Origin: Pseudarthrobacter sulfonivorans
GTDB taxonomy: Bacteria > Actinomycetota > Actinomycetes > Actinomycetales > Micrococcaceae
DNA length: 64,000 bases
Direction: 5' to 3'
Assembly: GCF_001484605.1 (NCBI RefSeq)
Contig: NZ_CP013747.1
Coordinates: 3,162,001 to 3,226,000, forward strand
Positions 53,622 through 62,406 of this stretch are shown piece after piece (positions within the stretch are counted from its first letter, which is position 1; every line of letters begins with the position of its first letter). The position numbers and the translations under genes were made by a program. The notes under the pieces are model-generated. The model made no database searches, was not told where the DNA came from, and saw only the letters and a program-made list of their open reading frames with translations.

Positions 53622-53935
53622 GGCCCGCCGCGGCTTGATTGAGGCCGCGCTATGCCTGCGGCCTGGCCGAAAGAAGCATTAACGCGAAAGCGCCGGCGTC
53701 CGCAGCAGGAAAATGGGGGAAAACCTGCTGCAAACCACCGGCGCCTCGGGCAAACATCCCCATGCTTGCCGCATCACTCGCACCCTCAATGAGGTAATAA
53801 CTACGTTAGGCGGCGAAGTTGTGTGCAAGCTGCAGCGAACATGGGAGTCCGCTGTGAATGCATTTCGGGGGGTTCCCGCTTTTTCCGATTCGTTCCATTT
53901 CTGCAGCCGCCCACCCGAACTGCAATGATGGAAGC
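53622..53935. other. 314-bp intergenic region with a possible structured RNA
   Basis: A nested hairpin pairs GCGCCGG (53690-53696) with CCGGCGC (53738-53744) and GCAGCAGG (53702-53709) with CCTGCTGC (53724-53731). The 14-nt loop contains ATGGGG (53713-53718), which can pair with CCCCAT at 53758-53763 to form a pseudoknot. No gene is convincing: an open frame from 53713 begins inside the hairpin loop and has no ribosome site. I recognise no known riboswitch. Confidence 0.35.
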
Positions 53936-54769
53936 ATGAGCAACCGAATCGCCTTTCTGGGCTGTGGATCCATGAACGAAGCCATCCTCGCCGGCCTCTT
54001 GGGCGGGGGAACCGACCCCGCCGACGTCGTGGCTACAGTCAGGCGTGCTGAACGCGCCGCGGAACTGGCCTTGCGTCACCACGGCATCACGGCCATCGCA
54101 GGCGAAGAGGAACCGGACAACAACAAGCAGGCGGCCAAGGGATCCGCCGTCGTAATCCTTGGCGTCAAACCGGTGGGCATCGTCGACCTGGCGCGCGAGA
54201 TCAGCGGCTCCCTGTCCCCGAAGGCCATCGTTGTCAGCGTGGCCGCAGCCGTCTCTCTGGCGCAACTGGAAGCTGCCCTGCCTCCCGGACAGCCGGTGAT
54301 CCGCAGCATGCCGAACACCCCTGCCAAGCTGGGCCGCGGCGTCGTGTCCGTCTCACCCGGAACCAACTGCACGCCGGAACAGCTCCAGACCGTCAAGGAC
54401 ATCCTCCGGGCCACTGGCACCGTGGTGGAGGTGCGCGAGGATCAGGTGGACGCGTTGTCGGCCATCAGCGGCTCGGGTCCCGCCTACGCGTTCTACCTGG
54501 CCGAGGCCATGGCAGCTGCCGGCGTCGAACTGGGCCTGGATCCCGAGCTGTCGCTGCTCCTGGCGCGGGAGACGGTCGCAGGCGCCGGCTTTATGCTTGC
54601 CGAGCCGGGCGCCGATCCCTCGGCCCTGCGCAAGGGAGTGTCCAGCCCCAACGGCACAACCGAACGGGCCATCGCCACCTTCGACGACCGGGGCATTCCG
54701 GCCATCATAGCCGCCGGCGCCCGCGCCGCAGCGGACCGCTCCGCGGAGATCACCAGGCAGCTCGGCTGA
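53936..54769 (+). CDS. proC: Pyrroline-5-carboxylate reductase
   Basis: A 277-aa enzyme, last step of proline synthesis. The NADPH fold begins IAFLGCGSMNEAILAGLLGG; VIRSMPNTPAKLGRGV and SAISGSGPAYAFYLAEAM hold the conserved active-site positions, and KGVSSPNGTTERAI is the C-terminal family motif. ATG 53936 is the start, with only GGAAG nearby. Confidence 0.94.
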   Translation: MSNRIAFLGCGSMNEAILAGLLGGGTDPADVVATVRRAERAAELALRHHGITAIAGEEEPDNNKQAAKGSAVVILGVKPVGIVDLAREISGSLSPKAIVVSVAAAVSLAQLEAALPPGQPVIRSMPNTPAKLGRGVVSVSPGTNCTPEQLQTVKDILRATGTVVEVREDQVDALSAISGSGPAYAFYLAEAMAAAGVELGLDPELSLLLARETVAGAGFMLAEPGADPSALRKGVSSPNGTTERAIATFDDRGIPAIIAAGARAAADRSAEITRQLG

Positions 54770-54782
54770 TCCCCACCCGCAA

Positions 54783-55469
54783 TTACGGCCGGGCGGCGAA
54801 CCGTTCCAGCAGGTCCACGTGCCCGGACACGATCAGCATGTCGCGGGCGGACACCTTGGTTTCAGGGCGGGCGTAGGTGAAATCCTCGCCGGGCGATTTC
54901 ACGCCCACGATGGTCACGCCGTACTTGGAGCGCACCTTGGACTCATCCAGTGTGAAGCCCACCGTCTCGCGCGGCGGGTACATTTTCACGATGGCGAAAT
55001 CGTCGTCGAACTCGATGAAGTCCAGCATGCGGCCGGAGACCAGGTGCGCGGCACGGACGCCGGCGTCGGCCTCGGGGTAGATCACGTGGTTCGCGCCGAT
55101 GCGGGTGAGGATCTTGCCATGCGACGGCGTGATGGCCTTGACCCAGAGGTGCTCGATGCCCAGGTCCACCAGGTTCACGGTGATCAGCACGGAGGACTCG
55201 ATCGAGGTGCCCACGCCACAAACGGCAGAGCTGAACTCCTGTGCACCGAGCTGGCGCAGCGCATCAATGTTGGTGGCGTCGGCCTCCACCACGTGGGTGA
55301 GGAGCGGTGCCCATTTCTGGACCAGGTTCCGGTCGCGCTCGATTGCGAGCACCTCACGGCCCTGTTTCACGAGCTGCTCGGCGGTGGACGAGCCGAAGCG
55401 GCCCAGCCCGATCACCAAGACCGGCGCGTTATGGGCGGGGCGGTTGGGGGCGCCTGAGGAATTAGCCAA
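54783..55469 (-). CDS. Potassium uptake regulatory subunit, KtrA/TrkA type
   Basis: A 228-aa RCK protein that gates the partner channel. The N-terminal Rossmann fold begins VLVIGLGRFGSSTAEQLVKQ and binds nucleotides; the C-terminal RCK_C domain follows (TVGFTLDESKVRSKYGVTIV). I chose TTG 55469, which has AGAGAGG 7 nt upstream and overlaps the end of the channel gene by 8 nt. Confidence 0.9.
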   Translation of the reverse strand: MANSSGAPNRPAHNAPVLVIGLGRFGSSTAEQLVKQGREVLAIERDRNLVQKWAPLLTHVVEADATNIDALRQLGAQEFSSAVCGVGTSIESSVLITVNLVDLGIEHLWVKAITPSHGKILTRIGANHVIYPEADAGVRAAHLVSGRMLDFIEFDDDFAIVKMYPPRETVGFTLDESKVRSKYGVTIVGVKSPGEDFTYARPETKVSARDMLIVSGHVDLLERFAARP

Positions 55470-56895
55470 TGATGGGCCTCTCTTCCGGGTAGTGGAACAG
55501 CTGGCTGCGCTGGCGCAGTGCCAGCCCAGCGGCAAGGGTGACGGTGCCGACGCGGCCCGCGAACATCAGGGCCGTGAGGACATAAACGCCCGACGGCGGC
55601 AGCTCGGCGCTGAGGTTGGTGCTCAGCCCCACGGTGGCGAAGGCGGAAATGGTTTCGAACAGCACCCGGTCGAGGGACGCGCCGCTGATCTGCAGCAGCA
55701 GGAACGCCGAGACGGAGACCAGCGTGGCGCCGGCAACGATCACTGAGATAGCCACCCGCATGGTCCCCTGCGGGATGGTGCGGCCGTACACCTTCACGTC
55801 GGAGTCGCCGCGGGCCTCCGCGACGATGGCTAGGAACATCACGGCGATGGTGGTCACCTTGATGCCGCCCGCCGTCGACGCCGAACCGCCGCCGGCGAAC
55901 ATGAGGGCGTCGGTGAGCAGCATGGTGGTGGATTCCATGTGGTTCTGGTCCACCAGGTTGAACCCGCCCGAGCGGGTCATGACGGAGGCAAAAAGCGAAT
56001 GGGTGATCTTGTCGCCGAGGTCCATGTGGCCGATGGTCCGCACGTTGTCCCACTCCATCAGCGCCCACAGCACCGTGCCGGCGGCCAGCAGGATGAACGA
56101 CACCTGGATGGTGAGCTTGGTGTGCAGGTTCCACTTTTTCCAGTTGAGCCCGTTCTGCTGGAGGACCATGACCACGGGAAAACCCAGGCTGCCCAGGAAC
56201 ACGCCGAGCATCAGCGGGATGAGGATCCAGAGATCGGTCTCGTAGGGAACAATGCCGTCCGAATGAGGCGTGAAGCCGGCGTTATTGAACGAGGAAATGG
56301 AGTAGAAGACTCCGTGCCACACCGACTGCCAGAAGGGCTCGCCCAGCGTCATAAACCGGGGGATCAGGGCCAGCGCCAGGACGCCCTCGATCACCACGGA
56401 GGTCACAATGACGATCCGCAGCAGCGTACCCACTTCACCGAGCCGGCCGGCGTTGTTCATGGCCTCCTGCGCGATGAGCTTGCCGCGGACGCCAAGCTTC
56501 TTGCTCACCATGAGGGCCAGCAGCGACGCGAGCGTCAGGGTCCCCAAGCCGCCCACGAAGATGCCGATCAGGATGACCAGCTGGCCAAAGAATGACCAGT
56601 GCACCGCCGTCGAAACAACCGTCAGGCCGGTCACGCAGACCGCGGACACCGCGGTGAACAATGCCTGGTGTATCGGAGTGGCCGTACCGGTGGCGGAAGA
56701 GATGGGCAGCGAGAGGAAGAACGTGAAGACCAGACAGACCGCCCCGAAGGCGCTCAGGGCAAGCCGGGCGGGCGACGTATTGGCAATATCGTCGACGAAG
56801 TCGCGTACGCGGGTGAAGATCCAGAGGCCTTCGCGCTCCGGTGCGGCGGGGTGCCAGCTGGCCGGGTTCCGGGGCCTCGTCTGGCGTTGCGTCAT
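55462..56895 (-). CDS. Potassium uptake membrane subunit, KtrB/TrkH type
   Basis: A 477-aa membrane channel. The four pore-loop filters are visible as VCVTGLTVVS, SISSFNNAGFT, VMTRSGGFNLVD and AFATVGLSTNL. It begins at ATG 56895 with GAGGAAAAG upstream; the frame is open 37 codons further but has no site. It is followed by the RCK subunit, forming a KtrAB pair, and is divergent from the deacetylase gene. Confidence 0.9.
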   Translation of the reverse strand: MTQRQTRPRNPASWHPAAPEREGLWIFTRVRDFVDDIANTSPARLALSAFGAVCLVFTFFLSLPISSATGTATPIHQALFTAVSAVCVTGLTVVSTAVHWSFFGQLVILIGIFVGGLGTLTLASLLALMVSKKLGVRGKLIAQEAMNNAGRLGEVGTLLRIVIVTSVVIEGVLALALIPRFMTLGEPFWQSVWHGVFYSISSFNNAGFTPHSDGIVPYETDLWILIPLMLGVFLGSLGFPVVMVLQQNGLNWKKWNLHTKLTIQVSFILLAAGTVLWALMEWDNVRTIGHMDLGDKITHSLFASVMTRSGGFNLVDQNHMESTTMLLTDALMFAGGGSASTAGGIKVTTIAVMFLAIVAEARGDSDVKVYGRTIPQGTMRVAISVIVAGATLVSVSAFLLLQISGASLDRVLFETISAFATVGLSTNLSAELPPSGVYVLTALMFAGRVGTVTLAAGLALRQRSQLFHYPEERPIIG

Positions 56896-56999
56896 GGGGG
56901 GCTTTTCCTCGGTTGAAACTGTTTCCTCCAGTAGTAAACCACTAATGCCCGCGTAATGGCCGGGCTGGGGCAGCGGCGGCCTCCGGTAGCCTGTCATTG

Positions 57000-58211
57000 A
57001 TGACATTCCTGCCCGGTCTCAGCCAGCCCGCGCCACCAACGATGGTGGTGTGGAATTCGGCCATGACGGCCTACAATTTTGGCCTCGGCCACCCCATGGC
57101 TCCCGCGCGGCTGGACCTCACGGCCCGGCTGGCCCGTAGCCTCGGCCTGTTGGACCTTGCGCATGTGTTCGTGGAGGCTCCGGAGGTTGCGTCCGATGCC
57201 GAACTTGAAACCGTGCACTCGCCTGAGTTTGTGGCTGCGGTCCGCCGGGTCAGCGACGACCCGACCTCGCCGGATGAAGCCCGCGGACTGGGCACCGACG
57301 ACGATCCTGCCTTCGCCGGTATGCACGACGCCGCCGCAAGGCTCGCCGGCGGATCGCTGGCCGCCGCGTCCGCCATCCTGGACGGATCCGCGCTCCACGC
57401 CGTGAACTTCGGCGGGGGCCTGCACCACGCCGCCCGTGACCGCGCCAGCGGATTCTGCATCTACAACGACTCCGCCCTGGCCGTCCAGAGACTGCTCGAC
57501 GGCGGCATCAGCCGCGTGGCGTACATCGACGTCGATGCGCACCATGGGGACGGGACGGAAAGCATCTTCTGGGACGACCCCCGGGTCCTGACCATTTCGC
57601 TGCATGAAAGCGGACTCACACTTTTCCCCGGGACCGGTTTCGCAAACGAGATCGGCGGTCCGCAGGCTGAGGGCAGCGCCGTCAATGTTGCCCTGCCGTC
57701 GGGCACCGGCGACGCCGGCTGGCTGCGGGCATTCCACGCCGTGGTGCCGCAGCTCGTGGGCGCGTTCCAGCCCGAAGTCATCGTCAGCCAGCACGGCTGC
57801 GACTCGCACCGCCTTGATCCGCTGGCCCATCTGAACATCAGCGTGGACGGCCAGCGCGAGGCGGCCACCGCCGTCGGGAATCTTGCTGCCCGCCATTGCG
57901 AGGGCCGCTGGATCGCCACCGGCGGTGGGGGGTACAGCGTCACCGACGTTGTGCCGCGCTCCTGGAGCCACCTGATCGCCATCGCTGCCGGGCGCCCCGT
58001 TCCGCTCCGGACCCCGGTGCCGGAGGATTGGCGCACGTATGTTTCGGACAAGTTCGGCATGGACACCCCGGGCCTGATGGGCGATGACGTGGAGCTCTGG
58101 TGGCGGTCCTGGGAAGTGGGCTTTGACCCCAACGACGCCGTGGACCGCACCGTCATGGCCACCCGCAAAGCCGTTTTCCCGCTGCACGGCCTTGATCCCT
58201 GGTTCGACTGA
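57000..58211 (+). CDS. Acetoin utilization/histone deacetylase family protein (AcuC-like)
   Basis: A 403-aa zinc-dependent deacetylase. Motifs include GGGLHHAARDRASGFCIYND, zinc ligands in YIDVDAHHGDGTE, and SQHGCDSHRLDPLAHL with the third ligand. ATG 57000 has TAGCCT ending 7 nt upstream, so it is likely leaderless; TTG 56997 is an alternative. In B. subtilis AcuC deacetylates acetyl-CoA synthetase; the acs gene of this window has the matching C-terminal Lys, but a link is inference. Confidence 0.9.
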   Translation: MTFLPGLSQPAPPTMVVWNSAMTAYNFGLGHPMAPARLDLTARLARSLGLLDLAHVFVEAPEVASDAELETVHSPEFVAAVRRVSDDPTSPDEARGLGTDDDPAFAGMHDAAARLAGGSLAAASAILDGSALHAVNFGGGLHHAARDRASGFCIYNDSALAVQRLLDGGISRVAYIDVDAHHGDGTESIFWDDPRVLTISLHESGLTLFPGTGFANEIGGPQAEGSAVNVALPSGTGDAGWLRAFHAVVPQLVGAFQPEVIVSQHGCDSHRLDPLAHLNISVDGQREAATAVGNLAARHCEGRWIATGGGGYSVTDVVPRSWSHLIAIAAGRPVPLRTPVPEDWRTYVSDKFGMDTPGLMGDDVELWWRSWEVGFDPNDAVDRTVMATRKAVFPLHGLDPWFD

Positions 58212-58290
58212 TCCATCTTCAACCCGCGCGGGCCGGTCACGGGCGAAATAGTTGATGCCCGGCGGCGTATATGTCGCTAGGGTGGGAGTC

Positions 58291-58833
58291 ATGGTGACAG
58301 ACGACGTATTTGCCGTCATTGCGGAAGCAACCCGGCGCGACATTTTGGTATCCCTGCGCGCCGGGGACAAGGCAGTGGGCGAGCTGGTGGAAGAACTTTC
58401 CGCAAGCCAGCCCACCATTTCCAAGCACCTGAAAGTCCTCCGCGAGGCGCAGCTGGTCAGCATGCGGGCGCAGGGCCAGAAGCGCTATTACGCGCTGAAT
58501 GCCAAACCGCTTGAGGGGATCGTCAGCTGGCTGGAGACGTTCGACGTCGGCCCGGCGGCCGCCGTCGCCAAGTCACCTCGCGCGGAGGCGGACGCCGGCA
58601 CGGAGCGGCCCGTGGCTACCCCGCTGTCGGACAACGTGGCCGTTGCCGCCGTCCTTGAGCGCCCGGGCGCCGAACTGAGCCCCGCCGTCGTGATTCCCGG
58701 CGGCACGGTGGCCCCGCTCAGCGACGACACAGTGCCGCAGCAGATCGGCCGTACTGTGGGCCGCGCCGCCACCAAGGCCGCGGACCTGCTGGCCAACCTC
58801 CCGAACCTCCCCAAGTTCGGCCGCAAGAAGTAG
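58291..58833 (+). CDS. ArsR-type winged HTH regulator with unusual C-terminal extension
   Basis: A 180-aa protein. The HTH spans residues about 5-85 (FAVIAEATRRDILVSLRAGD, ASQPTISKHLKVLREAQLVS, GQKRYYALNAKPLEGI). It has no metal-binding cysteines. The last 90 residues (EADAGTERPVATPLSDNV, then IGRTVGRAATKAADLLANLP) are an extension of low complexity. ATG 58291 has TAGGGT ending 7 nt upstream, and GGGAG also lies there. Confidence 0.82.
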   Translation: MVTDDVFAVIAEATRRDILVSLRAGDKAVGELVEELSASQPTISKHLKVLREAQLVSMRAQGQKRYYALNAKPLEGIVSWLETFDVGPAAAVAKSPRAEADAGTERPVATPLSDNVAVAAVLERPGAELSPAVVIPGGTVAPLSDDTVPQQIGRTVGRAATKAADLLANLPNLPKFGRKK

Positions 58834-58862
58834 CCCCCGCCCACCCCTCTGGGCGGTGCGAC

Positions 58863-60194
58863 TTACTTGTTCAGCAGGCGCACGTGGTCCGGGGTCAGCT
58901 CGGAGATTTTGCTGACGCCCAGCAGCGCCATGGTGCGGGCCATGTCCTTCTCGAGGATCTGCAGGGTGCGGTCCACGCCGGCCCGGCCGCCGGCCATCAG
59001 GCCGTACAGGTACGCGCGGCCGATCAGCGTGAAGTCGGCGCCCAGGGCCAGCGCGGCGATGATGTCGGCGCCGCTCATGATGCCGGTGTCCAGCATGATG
59101 GCCGCGTCCGAGTTGTCCTTGGTGAAGGCCTCCTTGACGCCGGGCAGCAGGTGGAACGGGATGGGCGCGCGGTCCAGCTGACGGCCGCCGTGGTTGGAGA
59201 GCACTACGCCGTCGGCGCCGTGGTCCACCACCTTGCGGGCATCCTCCACGGTCTGGATGCCCTTGACCACGAGCTTGCCCTTCCAGGTTTCGCGCAGCCA
59301 GTCCAGGTCCTCGAACGTGAGCGTGGGGTCGAACATCGAGTTGATGAGGTCGGCCACGGTTCCGGTGTAGCGGGACAGCGAGGCGAAGGTGAGCGGCTCG
59401 TGCGTGAGGAAGTTGAACCACCAGGCCGGGCGGTAGGACGCGTCCAGGACGGTCTTGATGGTCAGTGCCGGCGGGATGGTCATGCCGTTGCGGACGTCGC
59501 GCAGGCGGGCGCCGGCGACGGCGGTGTCCACAGTGACCATGAGGGTGTCGTTGCCGGCCTTGGCGGCGCGCTCGATCAGTTCCAGCGAGCGGTCGCGGTC
59601 AGTCCACAGGTACAGCTGGAACCAGTTGCGGCCGTTCGGTGCGGCGGCGGCGACGTCCTCGATGGACGCGGTGCCCATGGTGGAAAGGGTGTACGGAATG
59701 CCGGCGGCCTCGGCTGCCTGCGAGCCCGCGTATTCGCCTTCGGACTGCATCATGCGGGTGAAGCCGGTGGGGGCGATGCCCACGGGCAGCCGTGACGGCT
59801 TGCCCAGGATGTCGGTGCTGAGGTCGATGTTGGAGACGTTCCGCAGGATGCCGGGCCGGAACTCGATGTCCAGGAAGGCCTCGCGGGCGCGGCGCAGGGT
59901 GATCTCGCCCTCGGCGGCGCCGTCGGTGTAGTCGAACGGGGCCTGCGGGGTCCGGCGTTTGGCCATGTCCCGCAGGTCCCAGATGGTGCTGGCACGCTTC
60001 AGCCGGGCTTCCTTGCTGAACTCGGGCTTCTTGAACTGCATCAGCGGGGCCAGGTCCGAGTACTTGGGGATGCGGCGCTTCAGCGCAGCCGGCACCGCCG
60101 GAGCTACCAGCTTCGGCGCCGCGGCGGCCGGGACGTCCGTGGCATCCGGGGCCGGCGTGACCTCGGGGTTGTTCGGCTGGATGGTGTGGGTCAT
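58863..60194 (-). CDS. lldD: FMN-dependent alpha-hydroxy-acid dehydrogenase (LldD-like)
   Basis: A 443-aa flavoprotein. FMN and catalytic signatures are [37 protein letters not shown], catalytic His in [13 protein letters not shown] and [19 protein letters not shown]. The first 45 residues are a Pro/Ala-rich extension. I chose ATG 60194 with GGAGG 5 nt upstream. It is divergent from an LldR-like regulator with two operators between, so L-lactate is the likely substrate. Confidence 0.88.
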   Translation of the reverse strand: MTHTIQPNNPEVTPAPDATDVPAAAAPKLVAPAVPAALKRRIPKYSDLAPLMQFKKPEFSKEARLKRASTIWDLRDMAKRRTPQAPFDYTDGAAEGEITLRRAREAFLDIEFRPGILRNVSNIDLSTDILGKPSRLPVGIAPTGFTRMMQSEGEYAGSQAAEAAGIPYTLSTMGTASIEDVAAAAPNGRNWFQLYLWTDRDRSLELIERAAKAGNDTLMVTVDTAVAGARLRDVRNGMTIPPALTIKTVLDASYRPAWWFNFLTHEPLTFASLSRYTGTVADLINSMFDPTLTFEDLDWLRETWKGKLVVKGIQTVEDARKVVDHGADGVVLSNHGGRQLDRAPIPFHLLPGVKEAFTKDNSDAAIMLDTGIMSGADIIAALALGADFTLIGRAYLYGLMAGGRAGVDRTLQILEKDMARTMALLGVSKISELTPDHVRLLNK

Positions 60195-60233
60195 GGCTGC
60201 CTCCGTTGGTGGGCCTGGCACAGGGGGTCGGGC

Positions 60234-60248
60234 TGTGGTCTAACCACA
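60234..60248. promoter_or_regulatory. FadR/LldR-type operator 1
   Basis: TGTGGT-CTA-ACCACA has perfect 6-bp arms and fits the TnGTnnnACnA pattern of FadR-subfamily GntR regulators. It lies 40 nt upstream of the dehydrogenase start. Confidence 0.65.
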
Positions 60249-60257
60249 CTCTAAACC

Positions 60258-60274
60258 ATGTGGTCCAACCACAT
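60258..60274. promoter_or_regulatory. FadR/LldR-type operator 2, overlapping the regulator promoter
   Basis: ATGTGGT-CCA-ACCACAT has perfect 7-bp arms and the same TGGTnnACCA core, centred 25 bp from the first site. It ends 4 nt before TACGAT (60279-60284), the -10 box of the regulator gene, so the regulator probably represses itself and the dehydrogenase. Confidence 0.7.
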
Positions 60275-60290
60275 CAACTACGATGGTGAT

Positions 60291-61010
60291 ATGCGTACGC
60301 ACCAACTTGTCCTGACGTGGATCGAACAGCAGCTCTCCGACGGACAGCTGAGCGTGGGCGGACGCCTGCCTGCGGAGCGGGCACTCGCCGAGCAGCTGGC
60401 AGTTTCCAGGACTTCGGTGCGCGAGGCCATCCGGATCCTGGAGGCCATGGGCGTGGTCCGGGCCGGGGTTGGCTCCGGCCCGGAAGCGGGGACGGTGGTG
60501 ATTTCGGATCCGACGGCGGCGCTCGGCTCCGCGCTGCGGCTCCACGTTGCCACGCAGCATCTGCCCGTGTCCGACATCGTGGAAACGCGCATCCTGCTGG
60601 AGACCTGGGCGGCTGCCAGGGCCAAGCCCGACGCTCCGGAACTGGGCCTGGCCGCCACGCTCCTGGGCGAGATGGACGCCGTCGAACGCGTTGCCCGGAC
60701 GGCGGATGACTTCCTGGCGCTGGATATCCGGTTCCATCTGGCCCTCGCGGACGCCGCCGGCAATGCCGTGGTCAGCGCCATGATGGGCTCGCTGCGCGAA
60801 TCCATCCAGGGGTACACCGCCCGGTTTACGGCCAATCTCCCGGACTGGGATGCCACGGCGTCCCGCCTGCAGGCGGAGCACCGGGAGATTCTGGCCGCCA
60901 TCAGGAACGACGACGGCGCGCGCGCGGCCGCGCTGGTGGCTGCCCACATCGAGGGGTACTACCGCGAGGGCGGGGTCGGGCGCCCGGCGGAGGGAACCGG
61001 GGCAACTTAG
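60291..61010 (+). CDS. lldR: GntR-family regulator, FadR/LldR subfamily
   Basis: A 239-aa regulator. The winged HTH is LPAERALAEQLAVSRTSVRE followed by EAMGVVRAGVGSG, and the helical FCD effector domain follows (VSDIVETRILLETWAAA, DIRFHLALADAAGN, HREILAAIRNDD). I chose ATG 60291 because the frame's earlier start lies inside operator 2, and TACGAT ends 6 nt upstream of 60291 (leaderless). It is divergent from the lactate-type dehydrogenase, and its end overlaps the convergent LacI gene by 4 nt. Confidence 0.88.
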   Translation: MRTHQLVLTWIEQQLSDGQLSVGGRLPAERALAEQLAVSRTSVREAIRILEAMGVVRAGVGSGPEAGTVVISDPTAALGSALRLHVATQHLPVSDIVETRILLETWAAARAKPDAPELGLAATLLGEMDAVERVARTADDFLALDIRFHLALADAAGNAVVSAMMGSLRESIQGYTARFTANLPDWDATASRLQAEHREILAAIRNDDGARAAALVAAHIEGYYREGGVGRPAEGTGAT

Positions 61011-62041
61011 CCGTGGGCCGCAGGACGTGGCGCCTTGGCGGGGCCGCTGCTGGCCCGGATTTCCAGTCGCGGCTGGTACCGGCTGCCCGGGGCGTCGTGG
61101 TCTTCCTTGCGGATGAGTGCCCGCAGTTCACGCCAGGCCTGGCCGCCGAGCTCGGCAATGGGAACCGCCGCGGTGGTCAGGGTGGGTGTGGTGTAGCGGG
61201 CGAACGGGATGTCGTCGAAGCCGGTGACGGAGATGTCGCCCGGCACGTCCACGCCGCGCTCGTGCAGGCCGCTCATCAGGCCCATGGCCACGAGGTCGTT
61301 GAACGCAAGGATGCCGGTGGCGCCGCTGGCCAGGACCGAGTCCACAGCCCCGTGGCCGGTGTCGAAGTCCGAGCCGCCGTCGAGCATGGTGACATCCACC
61401 TGCGGGTGCCGGGTTTTGAACGCCTCCAGGCCCTCGAGCCGGAGGCCGTTGGAGGCGCTGCCTGCCGGGCCGGCCAGGAAGGCCAGGCGCGTATGGCCGA
61501 GGCCCACCAGGTACTCGGCGAGGTCCTGGACTCCCTGCCCGTAGTCCACCACGAGGCTGGGAATCCCGGCAGCCGCCGTCGTCCGGTTGATCAGGACCAG
61601 CGGGTGCAGCGACGGCGCGATTTCCTCCAGTTCGGCATCGCTCATACGCGGGGCGCAGAGCACCAGGCCGTCGCAGCGCCGGCGGGCCTCGCCGGCCAGA
61701 ATGGCTTCCTCGCTGGAGACTTCGAAGGAATCGGCAATCAGGACGCGGTAGCCGTCCTCCGCCGCAGCCCGGCTCAATCCGCGCAGGATCGCCTGGAAGG
61801 TGGGGTTGGCAAGGTCCGGCACCACAATGCCGATGGTGTCCGTTTTTCCCAGCGCGAGGCTGCGACCCACTGGATTGGGCTGGTATTTGAGCTCGACGGC
61901 GGCCGCCCGCACCCGTGCCGCGATGTCCGGGTCCACGGTGAAGTTCCCGTTCATGACGCGCGAAACAGTGGCGTGCGAAACCCCTGCCTTCACGGCAACG
62001 TCCGCAATGCCGATCCTGCCGGTTGCCGATTTCCTGGCCAT
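61007..62041 (-). CDS. LacI-family transcriptional regulator
   Basis: A 344-aa repressor. HTH is GIADVAVKAGVSHATVSRVM, hinge VGRSLALGKTDTIGIVVPDL, and a sugar-binding domain follows (GILAFNDLVAMGLMSGLHE, SVTGFDDIPFARYTTPTLTT). It is divergent from a Gfo/Idh/MocA operon; three palindromic operators lie between. The ATG has AAAGGCAGG upstream. It probably controls the following sugar-oxidation operon and itself. Confidence 0.92.
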   Translation of the reverse strand: MARKSATGRIGIADVAVKAGVSHATVSRVMNGNFTVDPDIAARVRAAAVELKYQPNPVGRSLALGKTDTIGIVVPDLANPTFQAILRGLSRAAAEDGYRVLIADSFEVSSEEAILAGEARRRCDGLVLCAPRMSDAELEEIAPSLHPLVLINRTTAAAGIPSLVVDYGQGVQDLAEYLVGLGHTRLAFLAGPAGSASNGLRLEGLEAFKTRHPQVDVTMLDGGSDFDTGHGAVDSVLASGATGILAFNDLVAMGLMSGLHERGVDVPGDISVTGFDDIPFARYTTPTLTTAAVPIAELGGQAWRELRALIRKEDHDAPGSRYQPRLEIRASSGPAKAPRPAAHG

Positions 62042-62109
62042 GGCCCTGCCTTTCGTAAGTCCCGGTCCCCGTGATTACCGGCGCCCGTGGGAAAGCATAC
62101 AACGCTCTC

Positions 62110-62123
62110 GGAAACCGGTTTCC
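62110..62123. promoter_or_regulatory. LacI-type operator near the regulator gene
   Basis: GGAAACCGGTTTCC is a perfect 14-bp palindrome with CG centre, 69 nt upstream of the LacI gene. Confidence 0.55.
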
Positions 62124-62179
62124 ATTCGTTCGGCGCGCCGCATGATGGCTGCGCCGCCGCAGAAACAGGCCTTTTGGTC

Positions 62180-62193
62180 AGAAAGCGCTTTCT
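62180..62193. promoter_or_regulatory. LacI-type operator upstream of the oxidoreductase promoter
   Basis: AGAAAGCGCTTTCT is a perfect 14-bp palindrome with CG centre, just upstream of the -35 box at 62211. Confidence 0.65.
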
Positions 62194-62210
62194 CTTAGAG
62201 AGGATAAGGG

Positions 62211-62271
62211 TTGACGGGACCGCGCGTCTATTGATAGAAATCATGTAGCGGCACTGAGAAAACGCTTTCTC
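62211..62271 (+). promoter_or_regulatory. Promoter and downstream LacI-type operator of the oxidoreductase operon
   Basis: TTGACG (62211-62216), 16-bp spacer and TAGAAA (62233-62238) form a promoter. Downstream, CTGAGAAA-ACGC-TTTCTCAG (62252-62271) has perfect 8-bp arms and shares the GAAA/CGC/TTTC core with the site at 62180, so the promoter is flanked by two operators. The rest of the 62042-62406 gap holds no gene. Confidence 0.55.
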
Positions 62272-62406
62272 AGTTAACGCAGCGACTTCCGGGCCACGGT
62301 CCAGAGCAGCACAGGTTCCAAGCACTACAGTCCAGAGCACCACAGTCCAGCGCACCACCAGCGGCCGCAGCTCGGCCGAGTATTGAAGCCTTCGAAAGGG
62401 ACCCTC

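Noticed and set aside
53713..53928. 71-codon open frame before proC
   Set aside because: It starts in the loop of a hairpin, has no ribosome site and no recognisable sequence.
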